From: Bacteroides stercoris ATCC 43183
Lineage (GTDB): Bacteria > Bacteroidota > Bacteroidia > Bacteroidales > Bacteroidaceae
Direction: 5' to 3'
Assembly: GCF_025147325.1 (NCBI RefSeq)
Contig: NZ_CP102262.1
Coordinates: forward strand, 2,294,001 to 2,358,000
DNA: 64,000 nt
In this document: positions 36,113-45,418 of the stretch, piece by piece
How positions within the stretch are numbered: position 1 is the stretch's first letter
How the letters are laid out: each line of letters opens with the position of its first letter
The notes under the pieces: generated by a model
What the model saw: only the letters and a program-made list of their open reading frames with translations
Databases searched by the model: none
What the model was told of the DNA's origin: nothing
Translations under genes and position numbers: made by a program

Positions 36113-36641
36113 GAGATTTTAAGTTTTGGTGAATATTCGCAGGTTATTAAGTGTGCATGACGGATGCGCTTCGTATAAGTGCACTTTCTGCATTTGTTAA
36201 AAGGCGGCATGCACAAAGAATATAACGTGCGCAAAGGTAAGAATGTTCGGGATATATCCGGCAGGTTGTGCCCATAATCTGTTATCCGGATGATGAGTGC
36301 CGGCGATAGCAAGCGCTATGTTGTTCCGACACGGAGAAAGTTTTGTTCCGTCATGGTGGAACGGAACTTTCTCCGTGGTGGAATGAAATTTACCCCATGG
36401 TGGAACGATTTGGCATCGGCTGCTTTTCCCTTTGGGCATAGGGGCAGTATATGCAAGCGGCAGGGACGGCAAATGGAGCAATCCCTTGTCTGTTTCAGCA
36501 TGAATATTGGTGAATGTTTCAGTAGAAACTGTTGATTTTTTCAATTAAATTCTTCGGTTCTCCTAAATTAAATGCGCAAAATTGTTATTTATGTGCAATA
36601 TTATTGTACCTTTGCGCCCGAAAACAATAAAAAAGATTTAG
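36113..36641. repeat. Intergenic region holding array C and two promoters
   Basis: This 529-bp gap between divergent genes encodes nothing convincing. It has a -7 box for ldhA (36232-36239, minus), palindrome array C (36323-36416) and a -7 box TACCTTTG for the FadL-like gene (36607-36614, plus). Confidence 0.7.
36323..36416. repeat. Array C: 22-bp palindromic tandem repeats
   Basis: Units begin with GG at 36333, 36355, 36377 and 36399, exactly 22 bp apart: GGAGAAAG, GGTGGAAC, GGTGGAAT and GGTGGAAC. The GTTCC word recurs at 36323 and 36345. Units one and two are inverted copies: 36333-36349 against 36358-36374, 15 of 17 matching. The middle bases of each unit vary. Confidence 0.85.
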
Positions 36642-37976
36642 ATGAGAAAAATTTCTTTGATTAGCATTGCGATGTTAATCGTTTCAATTCCAACTTTTGC
36701 AGGAGGTCTCCTGACAAATACAAATCAACACCCTGCCTTTCTTCGTATGCTGTCGCGCGGCGCAAACACCACCAGTGTGGATGCTGCCTTGTCCAACCCT
36801 GCGGGTCTGGCTTTCCTGCCGAAAGACGGGTTTTATACATCCTTGAGTATTCAGAGTGCGTTCCAGACAAGAAATATCGATGCTTCGTGCGAGGCTTTGG
36901 GGCTGGACAAATATTATGAAGGCAAGGCTTCTGCGCCTGTCATTCCCAGTGTGTTTGCCGCTTATAAGAAGGGCGACTGGACCATCTCCGGTTTCTTCGG
37001 CATTACCGGTGGAGGCGGAAAAGCTTCGTTCGATGACGGCTTGTCCATGTTCGATGCCATGGTGATAGGCGGATTGCTGCAACAGGGTATTCCGGGCAAA
37101 GCCTATACACTGAACAGCTACATGGACGGCAAGCAGTATATCTACTCCGTGCAGTTGGGGCTGACCTATAAGATAACGGACTGGCTGTCTGCCTTTGCAG
37201 GCGGGCGCATGAACTACTTTACGGGTGGTTACAAAGGTGCGCTGAATGCCAGTGCGGCCGTTGATTTGCCTTTGCCCACCGGTGGGGCGATACCCGTTGG
37301 AACCGAGCTTATCGGCATCGACCTGGATTGCAGCCAGACCGGTTGGGGATTTACTCCGGTTATCGGTTTGGATGCCAAGTTCGGCAAACTGACGATTGGT
37401 GCGAAATACGAGTTCAAGGCCAATCTGAATATTGAAAATAACACGAAGATAAATTCGCTACGTATGATAGGCGCTCCCGAAAGTGAGCTGGAGGACTACA
37501 AACACGGTGTAAATACGCCGAACGACATTCCCGCCATGCTTTCGGTGGCTGCTGCCTATGAGTTCCTTCCTGTGCTGCGCGCATCGGTGGAGTATCACTT
37601 CTACGACGATAAGAACGCAGGCATGGCAGGTGGCAAACAGAAGTTCCTGACGAAAGGGACAAACGAGTATCTGGCCGGTATAGAGTGGGATGTTATCAAA
37701 AGACTGACCCTGAGCGGCGGTGTGCAGTTCACCGATTATGGTTTGTCCGATGACTATCAGAGCGACACAAGTTTCTCGTGCGATTCCTACTCGCTGGGTG
37801 TAGGTGCGAAGTTACAGCTTTCGGAAAGAGCCGATTTGAATGTGGGCTATATGTGGACCAACTATGAGGATTATACCAAAACCGGTCAAAATTATCAGGG
37901 CACAAATCTGCCCGGTACAAACGTGTACAGCCGTACCAACAAGGTATTCGGCCTCAGCATAGACTATCGCTTCTGA
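36642..37976 (+). CDS. FadL/OmpP1-type outer-membrane transporter
   Basis: A 444-residue barrel with signal peptide (ISIAMLIVSIPTFAGG) and the FadL-like opening TNQHPAFLRMLSRGANTTSVDAALSNPAGLAFL, in which the Asn-Pro-Ala motif marks the hatch region. It ends FGLSIDYRF with the outer-membrane Phe. Family members pass fatty acids or other hydrophobic compounds. It is transcribed alone from the TACCTTTG box and closes with the terminator at 38002-38045. Confidence 0.9.
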   Translation: MRKISLISIAMLIVSIPTFAGGLLTNTNQHPAFLRMLSRGANTTSVDAALSNPAGLAFLPKDGFYTSLSIQSAFQTRNIDASCEALGLDKYYEGKASAPVIPSVFAAYKKGDWTISGFFGITGGGGKASFDDGLSMFDAMVIGGLLQQGIPGKAYTLNSYMDGKQYIYSVQLGLTYKITDWLSAFAGGRMNYFTGGYKGALNASAAVDLPLPTGGAIPVGTELIGIDLDCSQTGWGFTPVIGLDAKFGKLTIGAKYEFKANLNIENNTKINSLRMIGAPESELEDYKHGVNTPNDIPAMLSVAAAYEFLPVLRASVEYHFYDDKNAGMAGGKQKFLTKGTNEYLAGIEWDVIKRLTLSGGVQFTDYGLSDDYQSDTSFSCDSYSLGVGAKLQLSERADLNVGYMWTNYEDYTKTGQNYQGTNLPGTNVYSRTNKVFGLSIDYRF

Positions 37977-38001
37977 TCTTTCATAATCCTTTATATACGT
38001 A

Positions 38002-38045
38002 AGAGAGGATGTGTCGCAAATTCGGCTGGCACATCCTCTCTTTGT
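38002..38045. terminator. Bidirectional terminator
   Basis: AGAGAGGATGTG and CACATCCTCTCT form a 12-bp stem with a T-rich tail on the plus strand. It lies between the convergent FadL-like and DcaP-like genes and can serve both. Confidence 0.85.
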
Positions 38046-38098
38046 CTTATGCCTTTAGGGCTTTTATTTCTTTCCTTTTACGGATTTCCGTGCAGGTT

Positions 38099-39382
38099 TC
38101 AGAAGGAATATTGCACCAGCAGGTTCATGCGGTTGGCATGGTTGGTGGAATTGTCGAAGTTCGTACGCCAGCCGCGCAGATACTCCGCACCTACCTGCAT
38201 GTTTGGGGTGACATTCCAGAACAGGTTTGCTACGAAATATTGTCCATAGCGGTAAGTGGACGGTTCGTTGGCAGGATACCCGTTTTCGGAATAGAGGCGT
38301 GACATGCTGTATGTGCTTGAAAGGAACACTTTCGGACTGATGTTGTATTGCAGTCCGGCATACCAGCCCAGCATCGGCAATGCTTGCATTTTGCCTGCTT
38401 CATCGGGATTGGGAACGATGTCCACGTTCAGGTTGCTGAGGTCGTTCAGGTATTGCCCGATGCCTTTCCCGTAGGTGGCTTGCCCGAACACCTGCCATTG
38501 TTTGCCCAGATTGAAGGTGGTGGATGCCTGTATGCCGAAGCCGGTAACGGCATGCGCCTTGTCGCTCAGGGTGCTGGTGTAGGTCATGCTGCGGATAAGT
38601 CCGCCTACGCGCACATGGCTTTTGCTGTTCCAGCCGTACTGCGCATAAGCGGTGAAGTCGGGCATGCGCTGTTGTGCGATGTCAAGCTCGTTGTTGGTTG
38701 TGCCGTCTACCGCAGGCACTTCGACAGAGGCGTTGAAACGGAAGTTTTTCAGCCCTTTGTAGGTGTATGACACTTGGGTGGCGCGGTAAAAGGTGGCTCC
38801 GTTAGGCCCCTGGAAGTCGATGGTGGAAGGCATTGCGCCCAGGTCCATGAAGCCGCCGTAGGTGTAGCCTACCGTCACGTCGCGGAAAGACACGTAGGCA
38901 TTGCGCAGTTGGAAGCCTTTGTTGGAACCGTTGCGGAAGTTGCCGGCGGTGTACACCACGAAGTCGCCGAGAATCTTGGTATGCCCCACCAGTTTCAGGA
39001 AAATGGTGGACGTGCTGGCATCCATTTGAAACTGGTTTCTGATTTTGCTCCCGTTGGGGATGTAGGCGGGGATAAAGTCGATGTTGTCGACGATGCCGCC
39101 GAAGTCGTACTCTGCCGTGGCGCGTACATAGCCGCCGATGCCCAGGGCGAACTTCCCTTTTCTGTCCGTCAGCAGGAAGCGGGGCGCCTGCGGTTCGTGG
39201 ATGTAGGGCATTTGCGACTCGTTCATGATGCGGATTATCTCGTCGCCCGCTTTGTCTATGGTGACCAATACGACACCTTTGGGAGACTCATCCTCGATAA
39301 TCACTTTTTTCTGTGCGTGGACTGCGAGGGCAGACAGTGCCGCACCGCACAACAGAAACATTGTTTTTAAGATTGTTTTCAT
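38099..39382 (-). CDS. DcaP-like outer-membrane porin
   Basis: A 427-residue protein with a signal peptide (TMFLLCGAALSALAVHAQ). A short helical lead (ITIDKAGDEIIRIMNES-like) is followed by a barrel beginning GKFALGIGGYVRATAEYDF. DASTSTIFLKLVG and the C-terminal MNLLVQYSF fit trimeric DcaP-type porins. These take up dicarboxylates or small acids in other bacteria; the substrate here is unknown. Confidence 0.82.
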   Translation of the reverse strand: MKTILKTMFLLCGAALSALAVHAQKKVIIEDESPKGVVLVTIDKAGDEIIRIMNESQMPYIHEPQAPRFLLTDRKGKFALGIGGYVRATAEYDFGGIVDNIDFIPAYIPNGSKIRNQFQMDASTSTIFLKLVGHTKILGDFVVYTAGNFRNGSNKGFQLRNAYVSFRDVTVGYTYGGFMDLGAMPSTIDFQGPNGATFYRATQVSYTYKGLKNFRFNASVEVPAVDGTTNNELDIAQQRMPDFTAYAQYGWNSKSHVRVGGLIRSMTYTSTLSDKAHAVTGFGIQASTTFNLGKQWQVFGQATYGKGIGQYLNDLSNLNVDIVPNPDEAGKMQALPMLGWYAGLQYNISPKVFLSSTYSMSRLYSENGYPANEPSTYRYGQYFVANLFWNVTPNMQVGAEYLRGWRTNFDNSTNHANRMNLLVQYSF

Positions 39383-39433
39383 TTAAGTTAGGTTTTGGTG
39401 AATGTGCTTTGAACAACTTAAATTTAAAATGGT

Positions 39434-39464
39434 TTTGCAGTCATCGGAAGAAAGCGTATCTTTG
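39434..39464 (+). promoter_or_regulatory. Promoter of the queuosine operon
   Basis: TTTG (39434-39437) and TATCTTTG (39457-39464) with a 19-bp spacer. Transcription would begin near 39471 and include the riboswitch candidate. Confidence 0.8.
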
Positions 39465-39520
39465 CACCCGATTTAACAAGAGTGAAATCATTAGTTACAT
39501 GTATGATGCCGCGAATAGCG

Positions 39521-39557
39521 GTCGTGTATTCTAGAACACCACGTAAAAAACAGGAAT
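39521..39557 (+). promoter_or_regulatory. Candidate preQ1-I riboswitch
   Basis: P1 is CGTG (39523-39526) with CACG (39540-39543). The loop carries TTCTAG and ACAC, as in the B. subtilis preQ1-I aptamer, and C39539 is at the ligand-contact position. P1 is followed by TAAAAAAC. A pseudoknot can form between ATTCT (39528-39532) and GGAAT (39553-39557), covering the ribosome-binding region directly before the ATG at 39558. The usual CTA of the tail is missing and P1 is only 4 bp, so the match is good but not perfect. The genes behind it are all preQ1-related. Confidence 0.68.
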
Positions 39558-40238
39558 ATGAAGCAAAAAGTATCTGTACCCTTTATGCTGCTGGGCATTC
39601 TGTTCAATGTCTGTCTGATAGCGGCCAATCTTCTCGAGACAAAAGTAATCCAGGTTTTCGGCATTACCGTTACTGCCGGACTGTTAGTGTTTCCCGTTTC
39701 TTATATCATCAACGACTGCATTGCCGAGGTGTGGGGCTTCCGCAAGGCGCGCCTGATTATCTGGAGCGGCTTCGCCATGAACTTCTTTGTGGTGATGTTG
39801 GGACTGATTGCCGTGGCACTGCCTGCCGCTCCCTTTTGGGACGGGGCGCCCCATTTCAACTTCGTGTTCGGTATGGCGCCGCGCATTGTTGCCGCCAGCC
39901 TGACGGCATTTCTGGTAGGTTCGTTTCTGAACGCCTACGTCATGAGCCGCATGAAAGTGGCGAGCGGCGGACGTCATTTTTCCGCACGTGCCATCTGGTC
40001 CACGGTAGTGGGCGAGACGGCCGATTCGCTGATATTCTTTCCGGTGGCGTTCGGAGGCATTATCGCATGGCAGGAATTGCTGCTGATGATGTGCACCCAG
40101 ATTGTACTGAAATCCATGTACGAGGTGATAATACTGCCGGTGACCATCCGGGTGGTGAAAGCCATTAAAAGGATAGACGGTAGCGATGTCTACGACGAGG
40201 GGATTTCTTACAAGGTGTGGAAAATCAGTGAAATTTAA
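39558..40238 (+). CDS. yhhQ: Queuosine precursor transporter (YhhQ/VUT family)
   Basis: A 226-residue inner-membrane protein with about six helices. Family motifs include VFPVSYIINDCIAEVWGF, and GSFLNAYVMSRMKV. YhhQ imports preQ0 or preQ1 for queuosine tRNA modification. It heads an operon with queC (31-nt gap) and queF (52-nt gap), so uptake and synthesis are co-controlled. The preQ1-I-like leader just before its ATG fits this role. Confidence 0.92.
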   Translation: MKQKVSVPFMLLGILFNVCLIAANLLETKVIQVFGITVTAGLLVFPVSYIINDCIAEVWGFRKARLIIWSGFAMNFFVVMLGLIAVALPAAPFWDGAPHFNFVFGMAPRIVAASLTAFLVGSFLNAYVMSRMKVASGGRHFSARAIWSTVVGETADSLIFFPVAFGGIIAWQELLLMMCTQIVLKSMYEVIILPVTIRVVKAIKRIDGSDVYDEGISYKVWKISEI

Positions 40239-40269
40239 GTAGTAGAGGTTGTCATAAATATATAATAAG

Positions 40270-40923
40270 GTGAATAAAGAAGCAGCATTGGTCGTATTCA
40301 GCGGTGGGCAGGATTCGACAACTTGCCTGTTTTGGGCAAAGCGTGAGTTCAGGAAAGTATATGCGTTGAGCTTTCTGTATGGGCAGAAGCATCAGAAGGA
40401 AGTGGAGCTTGCGCGGGAGATAGCGCGTAAAGCGGAAGTGGAGTTTGAAGTAATGGATGTTTCCTTCATCGGCAAGTTGGGGCATAATTCGTTGACGGAC
40501 CCCGATATGGTGATGGACCGGGAGAAGCCGGCAGACAGCGTTCCGAATACCTTTGTGCCGGGGCGCAACCTGTTCTTCCTCAGCATTGCCGCCGTCTATG
40601 CCCGCGAAAAGGGTATCAACCACATCGTGACGGGTGTGTCGCAAACGGATTTCAGCGGGTATCCCGATTGCAGGGACGCATTTATCAAATCGCTCAACGT
40701 AACGCTCAACCTTGCCATGGACGAGCAGTTCGTACTCCATACTCCGCTGATGTGGATTGACAAAGCCGAGACTTGGGCGCTGGCGGATGAACTGGGAGTG
40801 CTCGACCTGATTCGTCATGAAACGCTGACCTGTTACAACGGCATTCCCGGCGACGGCTGCGGACACTGCCCCGCATGCAAGCTCCGCAGAGAGGGGCTGG
40901 AGAAGTATCTGGCGGGAAAATGA
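40270..40923 (+). CDS. queC: 7-cyano-7-deazaguanine synthase
   Basis: QueC converts 7-carboxy-7-deazaguanine to preQ0 with ATP and ammonia. The 217-residue protein has the PP-loop FSGGQDST near residue 10 and a zinc site near the C-terminus with CGHCPAC. It starts at a GTG (40270), giving [13 protein letters not shown]. Second gene of the queuosine operon. Confidence 0.96.
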   Translation: MNKEAALVVFSGGQDSTTCLFWAKREFRKVYALSFLYGQKHQKEVELAREIARKAEVEFEVMDVSFIGKLGHNSLTDPDMVMDREKPADSVPNTFVPGRNLFFLSIAAVYAREKGINHIVTGVSQTDFSGYPDCRDAFIKSLNVTLNLAMDEQFVLHTPLMWIDKAETWALADELGVLDLIRHETLTCYNGIPGDGCGHCPACKLRREGLEKYLAGK

Positions 40924-40975
40924 CGAATGTATTATACCACAAAGGAAACAGAACCGATTATAAACCGATTGTAAT

Positions 40976-41431
40976 ATGACCGAATTAAAAGACCAACTTT
41001 CCTTATTAGGAAGAAAGACAGAGTACAAGCAGGATTATGCTCCCGAAGTGCTGGAGGCATTCGACAACAAACATCCCGGTAACGATTACTGGGTACGTTT
41101 CAACTGCCCGGAGTTCACCAGCCTTTGCCCGATAACGGGACAGCCCGATTTTGCGGAAATCCGCATCAGCTACATTCCCGATGTGAAAATGGTGGAGAGC
41201 AAGAGTCTGAAGCTCTATCTCTTCAGTTTCCGCAATCACGGCGCTTTCCACGAGGATTGCGTCAATATTATAATGAAAGACCTCATCCGTCTGATGAATC
41301 CCAAGTACATTGAGGTTACGGGCATCTTCACCCCGCGCGGCGGCATCTCCATTTATCCCTATGCAAACTATGGACGTCCCGGCACGAAGTACGAAAAAAT
41401 GGCGGAACATCGCTTGATGAACCGCGAATAG
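40976..41431 (+). CDS. queF: NADPH-dependent 7-cyano-7-deazaguanine reductase
   Basis: QueF reduces preQ0 to preQ1. The 151-residue, single-domain (unimodular) form has the catalytic Cys in [12 protein letters not shown] near residue 50, the QueF-specific [14 protein letters not shown] and the substrate Glu in FHEDCVN. Third gene of the operon; no other queuosine gene follows. Confidence 0.96.
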   Translation: MTELKDQLSLLGRKTEYKQDYAPEVLEAFDNKHPGNDYWVRFNCPEFTSLCPITGQPDFAEIRISYIPDVKMVESKSLKLYLFSFRNHGAFHEDCVNIIMKDLIRLMNPKYIEVTGIFTPRGGISIYPYANYGRPGTKYEKMAEHRLMNRE

Positions 41432-41583
41432 AATGGTGGAATATACCTATCAATAGCGATTGCGGGTGTGATACTTTCTTAGCATGGCGTTGGTATAATT
41501 ACCTAAAAGAGGTGATTGTGAGGTTGCTTTTTTCTAATGACCTTTGCATACGGTATTAGTAACAACTTAACAATCACTTCAAA

Positions 41584-43965
41584 TTGAAAACAGCCATATT
41601 TAGTTTATTATTTTTCTTCTTGACGGCATGTGCCTTTCCTGTATATGCGCAGAGACCGGGCAAGACGATGATTTCAGGTAAAATCCTGTCTACGGAGAAA
41701 GAAGTCGTGGATTTTGCAACGGTCTATCTGAAAGGGACCGGTTACGGGGGAATAACCAATCAGGAAGGTATCTATCATGTGAGTGCGCCTGCGGGCGACT
41801 ATACGCTGGTGGTGTCGGCCGTCGGTTATAAAACCGTAGAGAAACCGGTGACGCTGGTCAGAGGGCAAAGGGTGAGGCAGAATGTCACAATCACCCCCGA
41901 AACTCAGCAACTGGACGAAGTAACGGTGGTATCGACGGGCGTGAGCCGTGTCAAGCGGTCGGCATTCAACGCCGTGGCAGTGGATACGAAAGAGTTGCAG
42001 AACACTACCAGGAACCTGAGCGATGCACTGACCAAAGCGCCGGGAATGAAACTGCGCGAGTCGGGCGGGGTAGGGTCGGACATGCAGCTCATGCTGGACG
42101 GCTTCAGCGGGAAGCATGTAAAGGTCTTTATAGACGGCGTGCCGCAAGAAGGCGTCGGAAGCTCTTTTGCGCTGAACAATATCCCCGTGAATTTTGCCGA
42201 CCGCATCGAGGTGTACAAGGGCGTAGTGCCGGTGGGATTCGGTACGGATGCCATCGGCGGGGTTATCAATATCGTTACGAACAAGAAACGCCGCCGCTGG
42301 TTTCTGGATGCGTCCTACTCGTACGGTTCGTTCAATACGCATAAGTCCAACGTGCACTTCGGGCAGACTTTCAAGAACGGTTTTACGTACGAAATCAACG
42401 CGTTTCAGAACTATTCGGACAATGACTACCGCATCGACTCCCCGGTGGAGGACTTTGAAACGGGCAGGATAGACCGTGACAAGAAGGTGCGCGTACGGCG
42501 CTTCAACGATACTTACCACAATGAAGCGGTTATCGGCAAGGTAGGCGTTATCGACAAGAAGTGGGCGGACCGTTTGATGTTCGGTTTCACTTACTCCAAT
42601 ATGTACCAGGATGTACAGACCGGCGTGCGGCAGGACATCGTGTACGGACAGAAACACCGCAAGGGACATTCGCTGATGCCTTCGTTGGAGTATAACAAGC
42701 GCAACCTGTTTGCGAAGGGACTGGATGTAGTGCTGACCGTCAACTACAACAAGAACCTGACGACCAATGTGGATACCGCTTCCTATAAGTACAACTGGTA
42801 CGGGGAAAGGAAGCCGCTGAACTCTCCCGGAGAGCAGTCCTACCAGCACTCGCGCGCCGACAACAATAACTGGAACGGTACGTTTACCGCCAATTACCGC
42901 CTCGGCAGGGTGCACACGCTGACGTTCAACCACGTGCTGAATGCTTTCAGCCGTTCCAATACTTCATTGCTTGCCAAAGAAGAGCAGTCGGATGCCATTG
43001 CCAAGGAGACCCGCAAGAATATCTCCGGCCTCTCTTACCGCCTGATGCCGTCCGAAGACTGGAACTTATCCGTATTCGGCAAGTATTACAACCAGTTTGT
43101 CGCCGGACCTGTGGCTACGGATGCCAATCAGAACGACTATGTACGCACCACCCGCAGCGTACATTCCGTAGGCTATGGAGCGGCGGGCACTTACTTCATC
43201 CTGCCGGGACTGCAAGCCAAGCTGTCCTATGAAAAGGCCTACCGCCTGCCCACCATCGAAGAGATGTTCGGCAATGAGGACCTGGAAATGGGCGACATCG
43301 GCATCCGGCCGGAGAACAGCGACAACATCAACCTGAACCTGAGCTATAACAAGACTTTCGGCAAACATTCCGTGTACGTGGAAGGCGGCTTTGTCTACCG
43401 TAACACCAAAGACTACATCCAGCGCAACATCACCGACCTGAGCGGCGGCAAGTCCGCAGCCACTTACGTCAATTACGGCAAGGTGCTGACGAAGGGATAT
43501 AACATCTCCGCCCGCTACGGCTTTGGCAGGTGGTTGAGTGTGGGCGGCAACTTCACGCAGATGAACGTGTGCGACAATATGAAGACTTCCATATCCGGCA
43601 GTGCGGAGAATATAGCTTATAAGGAACGCATGCCCAACCTGCCTTATATTTTTGCCGATTCCGATGTGACCTTCTACTGGCGCGACCTCTGGAAAAAAGG
43701 CAATGCGCTGACTGTATCTTACGACAACCAGTACTTGCACAGCTTTACCTATTATTCTTCCAAAATCGGTTCGAACAAGGGCGACTACGTGGTTCCGAGC
43801 CAGTTCTCCCACAACCTGAGCCTTTCCTACAGTCTCCGTAGCGGACGCTACAACCTCTCGTTCGAGTGCCGGAACTTTACGGACGAGCAACTGTACGACA
43901 ACTTCAGTCTGCAGAAAGCCGGACGGGCATTCTATGGAAAGGTGCGCGTATACTTCGGCAATTGA
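41584..43965 (+). CDS. xusA: TonB-dependent receptor, XusA-like
   Basis: A 793-residue outer-membrane receptor. It has a signal peptide (AIFSLLFFFLTACAFPVYAQ), a carboxypeptidase-regulatory-like domain at about 25-110, a plug (DALTKAPGMKLRES to MLDGFSGKHVKVFIDGV) and a 22-strand barrel ending YGKVRVYFGN. The start is TTG at 41584; no in-frame ATG precedes the signal peptide. It is followed by a DUF4374 lipoprotein and a PepSY protein, the order of the Bacteroides xenosiderophore set XusABC. The ligand is inferred, probably a catecholate siderophore such as enterobactin. Confidence 0.85.
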   Translation: MKTAIFSLLFFFLTACAFPVYAQRPGKTMISGKILSTEKEVVDFATVYLKGTGYGGITNQEGIYHVSAPAGDYTLVVSAVGYKTVEKPVTLVRGQRVRQNVTITPETQQLDEVTVVSTGVSRVKRSAFNAVAVDTKELQNTTRNLSDALTKAPGMKLRESGGVGSDMQLMLDGFSGKHVKVFIDGVPQEGVGSSFALNNIPVNFADRIEVYKGVVPVGFGTDAIGGVINIVTNKKRRRWFLDASYSYGSFNTHKSNVHFGQTFKNGFTYEINAFQNYSDNDYRIDSPVEDFETGRIDRDKKVRVRRFNDTYHNEAVIGKVGVIDKKWADRLMFGFTYSNMYQDVQTGVRQDIVYGQKHRKGHSLMPSLEYNKRNLFAKGLDVVLTVNYNKNLTTNVDTASYKYNWYGERKPLNSPGEQSYQHSRADNNNWNGTFTANYRLGRVHTLTFNHVLNAFSRSNTSLLAKEEQSDAIAKETRKNISGLSYRLMPSEDWNLSVFGKYYNQFVAGPVATDANQNDYVRTTRSVHSVGYGAAGTYFILPGLQAKLSYEKAYRLPTIEEMFGNEDLEMGDIGIRPENSDNINLNLSYNKTFGKHSVYVEGGFVYRNTKDYIQRNITDLSGGKSAATYVNYGKVLTKGYNISARYGFGRWLSVGGNFTQMNVCDNMKTSISGSAENIAYKERMPNLPYIFADSDVTFYWRDLWKKGNALTVSYDNQYLHSFTYYSSKIGSNKGDYVVPSQFSHNLSLSYSLRSGRYNLSFECRNFTDEQLYDNFSLQKAGRAFYGKVRVYFGN

Positions 43966-44012
43966 AACCATGAATCAATAACGATTAGTGTAATATAATA
44001 AAACAAAACAAC

Positions 44013-45413
44013 ATGAAAAAGAATCTTTTATCAGCCGTACTTCTCACTTCTGCGATGGCAGGAACGGCATTGACATCCTGCACGGATACGGAGGTGCCGG
44101 GCGGTGGAAACAATAATGGAACCAAAGGCGATTTCGTGATCGCTTCCTCTGTCACCGCTTCGAGCAATACGACTAACGTATTGCTGACTTCCAAGACTTT
44201 GGACGAAGGCTCTGTTTCTACCATCAACAACGGACTCGTCAACGACGGCGCTTCCCAATGGGTGTTCTACAAGAACCGGTATCTCTATGGACTGACTTAC
44301 AATCAGGGAAGTGCCGGAACCACCCGTTCTTATATCATGAACTCCAACCACGAAGTGCAGGCGCGTTCGGGAGAGTTTGCAGTGAAGAGATTCACTACCT
44401 ACGGCATCTACGATAAGTATATCATAACCGCCTCTACCGGTGACGGACCTGCGGAGTATGCCGACGGCAACCTGTATCTGCCTAAAACCTTCCTGCTCTC
44501 TTACCTGGATGTAGCGGACGAAACCTTCAACACCAACGATACGAAAAACAAGGCCTACCAGTCCGAGAATTTCCTGGGCAACGGCGAGTTCGTGACATTG
44601 GCCGGAATTCAGGAGCATAACAACAAGATATACAGTGCAGCCGTTCCCATGGGGCTGAGCCAGTATGGCGCTGCCGTAGACGGCGGTAAGTATATATTGC
44701 CGGGCAATGAGGATTTGGTAAAGACCGAAGACGGCGGTTCCAACAGCAGCTCGTATAAGAAAGGTGAATTGCAGTGGACACAGTATCCCAATGAATGCTG
44801 GGTGGCAATCTTTGATGATGCTACGATGATAACGAAGAAACTTATCAGTACGGATAAAATCAGTTATGCCTGCGGCCGTTTCAAATCCCAATATTACCAG
44901 ACTATCTGGGAAGCCGGCAACGGTGATATTTACGTATTCTCTCCAAGCTATGCCAAGACGATGAAGGATGCCCGCCAGCAGACAGTCTTGCCGGCAGGTG
45001 TGGTACGCATCCCCAATGGCCGGGAAGACTTCGACAGCTACTACTGCGACCTGGAGAAACAGAGCGGCGGAAAATCCTTCCTGCGTTGCTGGCATATTGC
45101 AGATGATTATTTCCTGTTGCTGATGTACGACCGCCCTCTGACGGAGACGGGCTTTGAAGCCAAAGAACTGGCTGTGTTCAAAGCGGAAAGCAAGAAACTT
45201 ACCTATGTCACCGGTCTTCCGTCGGCAGACCTGATTTCCGGCTTCGGCAACACTCCGTATACGGAGAACGGTTATGCCTATATGGCTGTGACTACCACCG
45301 ACGGCCATCCGGCTGTTTACAAGATAGACCCGTCCAGCGCCACTGCCACAAAAGGTGTTACGGTAGAGGCTACGCAGATTACAGGTATCGGCAAGTTGAG
45401 CCCTCTTAACTGA
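44013..45413 (+). CDS. xusB: DUF4374 lipoprotein, XusB-like
   Basis: A 466-residue lipoprotein with lipobox AGTALTSC around residue 22, followed by an Asn/Gly-rich linker and a repetitive beta fold consistent with a beta-propeller. XusB of B. thetaiotaomicron (same family as I recall it) binds iron-siderophore at the cell surface and passes it to the receptor. Here it lies 47 nt after the TonB receptor and 5 nt before the PepSY gene, supporting the same role. Confidence 0.83.
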   Translation: MKKNLLSAVLLTSAMAGTALTSCTDTEVPGGGNNNGTKGDFVIASSVTASSNTTNVLLTSKTLDEGSVSTINNGLVNDGASQWVFYKNRYLYGLTYNQGSAGTTRSYIMNSNHEVQARSGEFAVKRFTTYGIYDKYIITASTGDGPAEYADGNLYLPKTFLLSYLDVADETFNTNDTKNKAYQSENFLGNGEFVTLAGIQEHNNKIYSAAVPMGLSQYGAAVDGGKYILPGNEDLVKTEDGGSNSSSYKKGELQWTQYPNECWVAIFDDATMITKKLISTDKISYACGRFKSQYYQTIWEAGNGDIYVFSPSYAKTMKDARQQTVLPAGVVRIPNGREDFDSYYCDLEKQSGGKSFLRCWHIADDYFLLLMYDRPLTETGFEAKELAVFKAESKKLTYVTGLPSADLISGFGNTPYTENGYAYMAVTTTDGHPAVYKIDPSSATATKGVTVEATQITGIGKLSPLN

Positions 45414-45418
45414 CTGCA

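Noticed and set aside
36197..36544. 115-residue minus-strand frame over array C
   Set aside because: Its sequence is set by the palindromic repeats; no promoter or family similarity.
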